Origin: Micromonospora sp. NBC_01699
GTDB taxonomy: Bacteria; Actinomycetota; Actinomycetes; Mycobacteriales; Micromonosporaceae
NCBI RefSeq assembly: GCF_036250065.1
Contig: NZ_CP109199.1
Span: 3,410,001-3,474,000 of the forward strand
Direction of reading: 5' to 3'
DNA length: 64,000 nucleotides
In this document: piece after piece, positions 59,124 to 64,000 of the stretch
How positions within the stretch are numbered: the stretch's first letter is position 1
Layout of the letters: every line of letters starts with the position of its first letter
The notes under the pieces: generated by a model
What the model saw: the letters and a program-made list of their open reading frames with translations, nothing else
What the model was told of the DNA's origin: nothing
Databases searched by the model: none
Made by a program: the position numbers and the translations under genes

Positions 59124-62100
59124 ATGGCGGCGAACTTCGGCCTGCTCGGGGATGTCGGGGCCGAGGTCGACGGCACGCCGGTCGCGATCGGCCATGTCCG
59201 GCAGCAGTGTGTGCTGGTGGCCCTGCTGGTCGACGCGGGCAAGCCGGTGTCGGTTGATCAACTTATCGACCGGGTGTGGGGGGACGATCCTCCACGACTT
59301 GCCCGGCACACGCTCTACAGCTACCTCTCCCGTCTACGGCGGTCCCTCGCCGAGGTCGACGTCCGCCTCGTGCGGCAGCCCAGCGGCTACCTGCTGGCGA
59401 TTGCTCCGACAACGGTGGACCTGCACCGATTCCGTCACCTCCTCGCACAGGCCCGCGCCGCCGACGACGACGGTCAGGCCCTGATCCTGTTCGAGCGGGC
59501 CATCGCGTTGTGGCGAGGTGACGCCTTCGCCCACCTGGACACCCCGTGGCTCAACGCCCTGCGCGACACGTTGCAGCGCGAACGCGTCGGCGCCGAACTC
59601 GACCGCAACGACGTCGCACTGCGCAGCGGCCGTGACGCCGGCCTGCTGCCCGAACTGTCCACCAAGGCCGTCCAACATCCGTTGGACGAGCGCCTGGCCG
59701 GCCAGCTCATGCTTGCCCTGTACCGACAGGGCCGACAGGCCGAGGCGTTGGACCACTACCGGCTCGTCCGGCAGCTGCTCGCAGACGAACTGGGGATGGA
59801 ACCGACCCCTGCGTTGCAGCGGCTGCACCAGCAGATCCTGACCGTGGATCCGGGCCTCGACGTGCCACGGGATCGGCCCGCCGACCCACCGCAGGTCGAC
59901 CTCCAGCGGTTCCGGGCTCTGGTGCGGGAGGCTCGCGACAGCGGCGACGTGGCCGTTCGGCGTCGCCTGCTCACGGCCGCGCTGGCCGAGTGGCGCAGCG
60001 ATGTCCCGGCGGGCAGCGCGACCAGCCCGGCGCCGGAACGCGCGGTCGTCGCGCTGCCGGAGGAGCGGCTCGCGGCGCTGGAAGAACGGTTCGAAGTGGA
60101 CCTGGAGCTGGGCCGTCATCACGACGTCGTGGCGGAACTGGCCGCTGCGGTCGCCGAACATCCGGGCCGGGAAAGGCTCACCGGAGCGTTCATTCTGGCG
60201 CTGCACCGGTGCGGGCGGAGGGCCGAGGCGCTGGAAGCCTACCGGGATCTGCGCGAGCTGTTGATGACGCGGGCCGGCGTCGAACCGGGCGCCGACCTGA
60301 GGCATCTGCACCAGATCCTGCTCAACGACACCGGGACCGCGCCCGCCGCGACGCGTCCGGCGGTGCCACGGCAGCTACCGGCGGCCATCGCCGACCTCGT
60401 CGGGCGCGATCGCTACCTGGCCGCGTTGGACGATCTGCTCGTCACGCCCGAGGTACCGGTGCTGGTCACGCTGGTCGGTCCGCCGGGGGTGGGCAAGACC
60501 TCACTCGCGCTGCGCTGGGCGCACTCCGTCGCCGTACGCTTCCCGGACGGCCAGCTCTACATCGATCTGCGCGGCCACGCGCCCGACAAGCCGGTCACCC
60601 CGCGAGCGGTGCTCGCCGGGTTTCTCCACGCGCTGGGAGTGCATCCGCAGCAGGTGCCGGAAGGTGAGGCGGAACGTTCGGCGTTGTACCGGTCGTTGCT
60701 CGCCGGCCGGCGGATGCTGCTGTTGCTCGACAACGCGCGGTCGGCCGAACAGGTGCGGCCGCTGCTGCCCGGTGCCGCGGGCTGCCTGGTCGTGGTCACC
60801 AGCCGGGCCGAACTGGCCGGACTCGCGGCCCGCGACGGCGCGCACCCGGTTGCGGTCCTGCCGCTGTCCACCGACGAGGGGCTGGAACTGCTCCGCCGTG
60901 TCGTGGGCGAGCGGGTCGGCGCGGAATCACCCGCCGCCGTACGGCTGGTGGAGCTGTGCGCGGGCCTGCCGCTGGCATTGCGGGTGGTGGCGCACCGTGC
61001 CGGCCGCCGGCCGGGGTTCACGTTGACGGCGCTCGCCGAGCAGTTGGTGGACGAGGGGCGGCGGCTGGACCTGCTCTCGCCGCCCGACGATCCGTCCACC
61101 GCGGTACGGGCGGTGTTCTCGTGGTCCTACCTGGCCCTGCCACCGGCCGCCGCGATGCTGTTCCGCAGGCTCAGCGCCATGCCGGGCGACGACTTCGACG
61201 TCCGGGCCGCCTCCGTCGCCGCCGACGATCCGGACCCGTACGGACCGCTCGCCGTCCTGGTCTCCGGGCACCTGGTGGAGGAGACGTCGGTCGACCGCTA
61301 CCGGATGCACGACCTGCTCCGCGTCTACGCCCTGGATCTCGCCGAGGTGCAGGAGCGACGCGACGCCGCCGTACGCGTGCTCGACTGGTACCTCGAACGC
61401 GCGAGCGCCGCCGTCGCCGTGCTGGAACCGAGCGCGGGCACCGGCGAACCCGGCGGTGGCTTCGCCGACCGGGAGGACGCCACCCGGTGGTTGGCGGCCG
61501 AGCGAACCGTCCTGGTCGGTGTTCCCCGGTTCGCCGCCGCCCTCGGGCTGCACGAGTACGCGTGGCGGATACCGAACGCGCTGTGGCGGCACTGGCTCAC
61601 CCTCGGTCTGGTCGACGACCTGACCGCCACCCACGAGACGGGACTGGTGTCCGCGCGCCTCGTCGGTGACGTCCAGGCGCAGGCGGACCTGCTCAACAGC
61701 CTCGGTGCGGTCCACTACACAGCGCGCCGGTACGCCGACGCGCTGACCGTCTACGAGCAGGCCCTGGTGCTGCGCGACGGGCTCGGCGACCAGGCCGGCG
61801 CGGCCCGGACGTTGATGAACATCGCGATAGTGCACTACCTCGCGGGTCGTTACCCGGACGCGGTCGCGCACGGCGTACGGACACTGGCGTTGCGGCGCGA
61901 CCTTGACGACGTGTTCGGGGAAGCCTCGGCGCACAATGCGCTGGGCGGATTCCACCTCCGCCTGGGCGACGTCGAGTCGGCTTTGCAGCACACCCAGCGT
62001 GCGCTGGCCCTGTTCGACAAGCTCGGCTACCGCTTCGGCCAGGCGGCGGCGACGCTCAATCTCGGCCACGTCCACTGGCACGTCGCCGAACTGGACGCCG

Positions 62101-62558
62101 CCGACGAACACTATCGGGACGCGCTCGGACGGTTCCGCGAGCTCGGCGATCGCCGGCACGAGGGCGAGGCGCTGTGCGGACTGGGATCGGTGTGTATCGG
62201 GCGGGCACAGCTCGGCCAGGCGCACGACCACCTCAACGAGGCACTTGCCATCGGTGCCGTGGTGGACGACCTGTCGCTGCGCGGGGAGGTACGCCACCGG
62301 CTCGGCCTGCTGCGGCTGGCCGAGGGGGAGCCGGAGCTGGCGTTGCGGGACTTCGACCACGCCCGTCGCGTCGACGACCGCTACCTGCAAGCCCGCGCTC
62401 GCCACGGCACCGCCCGAGCCGAGTGTGCGTTGGGGCGTCACGACAGCGCCGTGCGTTCCTGGCGCGCGGCGATCGACGGGTTTGCCGCGCTCGGTGTGCC
62501 CGACGAGGTGGTCCCGACCTGTCCGATCTGCTCGGCCGGCGTCCAACATCCCGTCTGA
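59124..62558 (+). CDS. AfsR-like regulator with duplicated BTAD, NB-ARC and TPR
   Basis: The 1144-residue protein has an OmpR-type winged helix (about 3-95), a first bacterial transcriptional activation domain (about 97-250, VDLHRFRHLLAQARAADDDG) and a second BTAD-like copy (about 258-400, VDLQRFRALVREARDSGDVA). An NB-ARC ATPase follows with P-loop GPPGVGKTS (about 453) and LLLLDNARSAEQV. TPRs occupy about 850-1130. AfsR/SARP regulators activate antibiotic or catabolic genes. Usual AfsR proteins have one BTAD, so the duplication is odd. Target genes are not evident. Confidence 0.88.
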   Translation: MAANFGLLGDVGAEVDGTPVAIGHVRQQCVLVALLVDAGKPVSVDQLIDRVWGDDPPRLARHTLYSYLSRLRRSLAEVDVRLVRQPSGYLLAIAPTTVDLHRFRHLLAQARAADDDGQALILFERAIALWRGDAFAHLDTPWLNALRDTLQRERVGAELDRNDVALRSGRDAGLLPELSTKAVQHPLDERLAGQLMLALYRQGRQAEALDHYRLVRQLLADELGMEPTPALQRLHQQILTVDPGLDVPRDRPADPPQVDLQRFRALVREARDSGDVAVRRRLLTAALAEWRSDVPAGSATSPAPERAVVALPEERLAALEERFEVDLELGRHHDVVAELAAAVAEHPGRERLTGAFILALHRCGRRAEALEAYRDLRELLMTRAGVEPGADLRHLHQILLNDTGTAPAATRPAVPRQLPAAIADLVGRDRYLAALDDLLVTPEVPVLVTLVGPPGVGKTSLALRWAHSVAVRFPDGQLYIDLRGHAPDKPVTPRAVLAGFLHALGVHPQQVPEGEAERSALYRSLLAGRRMLLLLDNARSAEQVRPLLPGAAGCLVVVTSRAELAGLAARDGAHPVAVLPLSTDEGLELLRRVVGERVGAESPAAVRLVELCAGLPLALRVVAHRAGRRPGFTLTALAEQLVDEGRRLDLLSPPDDPSTAVRAVFSWSYLALPPAAAMLFRRLSAMPGDDFDVRAASVAADDPDPYGPLAVLVSGHLVEETSVDRYRMHDLLRVYALDLAEVQERRDAAVRVLDWYLERASAAVAVLEPSAGTGEPGGGFADREDATRWLAAERTVLVGVPRFAAALGLHEYAWRIPNALWRHWLTLGLVDDLTATHETGLVSARLVGDVQAQADLLNSLGAVHYTARRYADALTVYEQALVLRDGLGDQAGAARTLMNIAIVHYLAGRYPDAVAHGVRTLALRRDLDDVFGEASAHNALGGFHLRLGDVESALQHTQRALALFDKLGYRFGQAAATLNLGHVHWHVAELDAADEHYRDALGRFRELGDRRHEGEALCGLGSVCIGRAQLGQAHDHLNEALAIGAVVDDLSLRGEVRHRLGLLRLAEGEPELALRDFDHARRVDDRYLQARARHGTARAECALGRHDSAVRSWRAAIDGFAALGVPDEVVPTCPICSAGVQHPV

Positions 62559-62728
62559 ACCGGGCTTTCTCCCGGTCGGAGCCCCTCTCGGGGAAATTCC
62601 AGATTTCCACAGGCTTCGTTCGTGGCGCGCGATTCCCTCCGGCCCGAATCGCCGGTCCGTGTTCGCCGTACGCGGTCGAACACCGGACCGGCTCGGTCCG
62701 GCCGCGGGGCCCGGGGCTCGGGCGCCGT

Positions 62729-63544
62729 TCAGGGGATGCGGGCGACGGCCCCGTACATGCAGATGTCGACCGGGTCCGGTCGGTCGGCGTCGGGGGCGGG
62801 TCGCCAGTCGCCCACCGGGACGATGCCCGGGTCGACCAGGTCCAGGCCGGTGAAGAACCGGGCCAGCTCGTCCCGGCTACGGGGTCGGCTCAGTCCGCCG
62901 GTCGCGGCGTTGGCCTGCTCCAACCGCTCGACCGCGGCCGCCGGCAGCCCGTCGTACGTGCCGTGGGACATGGCGAGGTAGCTGCCCGACGGCAACGACT
63001 CGACGAGTCGGCCGACGACACCGTACGGGTCCTCGAAGTCCCGTACGAAGTGCAGGATCGCGACCAGCATCAGGCCGACCGGCTGACCCAGGTCCAGGGT
63101 GGCGTGCAACTGCTCGTCGTCCAGGATCGACCCGGGGTCGCGCAGATCCCGTTCGAGGTAGGCCGTCCGGCCCTCCGGCGAGGAGGTGAGCAGGGCCCGA
63201 GCATGGGCCATCACGAGCGGATCGTTGTCCGCGTAGACGATCCGCGACCGGGGTGCGATCCGCTGGGCGACCTCGTGGGTGTTGTCCGCCGTGGGCAGCC
63301 CGGTGCCGATGTCGAGGAACTGGCGGATGCCGGCCTCGCCGGCCAGGAAGCCGACCGCCCGTTGCAGGAACGCCCGGTTCTCCCGGGCGGCCTGCTTGAC
63401 CGTGGGGAACGCGGCGGCGACCTGGTCGCCGGAGAGCCGGTCGGCGGCGAAGTTGTCCTTACCGCCGAGCCAGTAGTTGTAGCGGCGTGCGGGGTGCGCC
63501 ACCGTCGTGTCGAGCCGGCTTGCCGGACCGGGCTGGTCACTCAC
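62729..63544 (-). CDS. SAV2177-family (DUF574) SAM-dependent methyltransferase
   Basis: The 271-residue protein begins at GTG 63544 with GGAGG upstream. It has the family opening ARRYNYWLGGKDNFAADR, SAM motif FLDIGTGLPTADNTHEVAQ and VYADNDPLV. This large actinomycete family is thought to be methyltransferases with unknown substrates. It lies alone between convergent or unrelated genes. Confidence 0.88.
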   Translation of the reverse strand: MSDQPGPASRLDTTVAHPARRYNYWLGGKDNFAADRLSGDQVAAAFPTVKQAARENRAFLQRAVGFLAGEAGIRQFLDIGTGLPTADNTHEVAQRIAPRSRIVYADNDPLVMAHARALLTSSPEGRTAYLERDLRDPGSILDDEQLHATLDLGQPVGLMLVAILHFVRDFEDPYGVVGRLVESLPSGSYLAMSHGTYDGLPAAAVERLEQANAATGGLSRPRSRDELARFFTGLDLVDPGIVPVGDWRPAPDADRPDPVDICMYGAVARIP

Positions 63545-63652
63545 GGTGCCTCCGAGGGGATGGGTTCCGAGGGGAACGATTATGGACCATCGCCCACATC
63601 TGGTCGATCTCGCACCTCCTCCTCGCGCGGGGGCCCGGAGACCGGGCGGCAC

Positions 63653-63686
63653 GTGGTGGGGCGGCCGGGTGGCGCCGCCCCACCAC
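63653..63686 (-). terminator. Terminator after metE
   Basis: GTGGTGGGGCGGC (63653-63665) pairs perfectly with 63674-63686 around an eight-base loop, four bases beyond the metE stop on the minus strand. Confidence 0.8.
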
Positions 63687-63690
63687 GCAC

Positions 63691-64000
63691 TCAGGCGAGG
63701 GTGCCGCGTACCTCGGCGGCCGAGGCGACGAGCCGGGCGAGGGCCTGTTCGACCTCCGCGTACCCGCGGGTCTTCAACCCGCAGTCCGGGTTGACCCAGA
63801 GCCGGTCGGCGGGCACCGCGCGGACCGCCCGGCGCAGCGCGTCGGTGATCTCCGACTGCTCCGGTACGCGGGGCGAGTGGATGTCGTACACGCCCGGCCC
63901 GACGCCGCGCCCGTAGCCGGTGGTGTGCAGGTCGTCCAGGATCTCCATCCTCGACCGGGACGCCTCGATGCTGGTGACGTCGGCGTCGAGGGCGTCGATC
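63691..64000 (-). CDS. metE: Cobalamin-independent methionine synthase, C-terminal end
   Basis: About 103 residues at the right edge match the end of Met[30 protein letters not shown] and the zinc-Cys region [21 protein letters not shown]. The enzyme methylates homocysteine from 5-methyltetrahydropteroyl-polyglutamate. The rest lies beyond position 64000. Confidence 0.92.
   Translation of the reverse strand, partial: IDALDADVTSIEASRSRMEILDDLHTTGYGRGVGPGVYDIHSPRVPEQSEITDALRRAVRAVPADRLWVNPDCGLKTRGYAEVEQALARLVASAAEVRGTLA

Overview
The window is very GC-rich actinobacterial DNA with GTG starts, GGAGG-type ribosome binding sites, four-base ATGA/GTGA gene overlaps and a large family of secreted plant-polymer enzymes. 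Gene content points to a filamentous actinomycete, most likely Micromonosporaceae; that family call is inference. No tRNA, rRNA, CRISPR array or insertion sequence was seen. The window opens inside a von Willebrand factor A (VWA) lipoprotein gene and ends inside metE.

Left flank, 1-12.7 kb: a substrate-binding/VWA pair, a MerR regulator with its operator, and a cluster of decayed fragments (serine hydrolase, oxidoreductase, histidine kinase). Then come an imine reductase divergent from a TetR regulator over two operator copies, an Rhs remnant, an MFS pump, a Vat-type acetyltransferase, a VWA remnant, a large secreted M64 metallopeptidase and a DUF1272 gene.

Biosynthetic region, 12.76-32.04 kb: an apparent specialised-metabolite cluster with no polyketide synthase, NRPS or carrier protein gene. 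It starts with a 22-residue peptide gene carrying a tandem VVSDAQF heptad, divergent from an acyl-CoA ligase and an exporter. A minus-strand set encodes an ECF-like sigma factor, a P450 with an unusual I-helix and a secreted hydrolase. A 12-gene plus-strand operon encodes a membrane protein, DUF2156 acyltransferase, acyl-CoA dehydrogenase, thioester-reductase-like SDR, class III aminotransferase, SRPBCC protein, FAD amine oxidase, methyltransferase, two P450s, a CrtC/lipocalin-like protein and an SGNH hydrolase. The set suggests acid activation, desaturation, reduction, amination and oxidative tailoring. The product is unknown.

Pectin locus, 32.1-37.9 kb: one gene fuses an ECF sigma factor, a zinc-finger anti-sigma-like segment, membrane segments and an extracytoplasmic PL9-like beta-helix. 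It is divergent from secreted PL3 and PL9 pectate lyases. The sensor domain appears to have lost one calcium ligand of the lyase site, so the unit looks like a one-protein pectin sensor that controls its neighbours.

Pyrimidine/pterin-like locus, 38.2-49.3 kb: a hotdog protein, a RibD split into two genes in reversed order, a stand-alone GTP cyclohydrolase II, a 6-pyruvoyl-tetrahydropterin synthase homologue with an altered zinc site, a BchC-like dehydrogenase, a GT4 glycosyltransferase, a methyltransferase, an LPG-synthase-type membrane protein, a CDP-alcohol phosphatidyltransferase, a HAD phosphatase, a membrane sulfatase-like enzyme and an alpha/beta hydrolase. Together they suggest a GTP-derived heterocycle joined to a lipid or glycan, with unknown product.

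Xylan locus, 49.3-59.0 kb: a LacI regulator, an ABC sugar importer, GH43 xylosidase, GH10 xylanase and two CE4 deacetylases, linked by repeats of a CCGGAAGTTTCGG operator. An AfsR-like regulator with a duplicated BTAD domain, an SAV2177-type methyltransferase and the 3' end of metE close the window.
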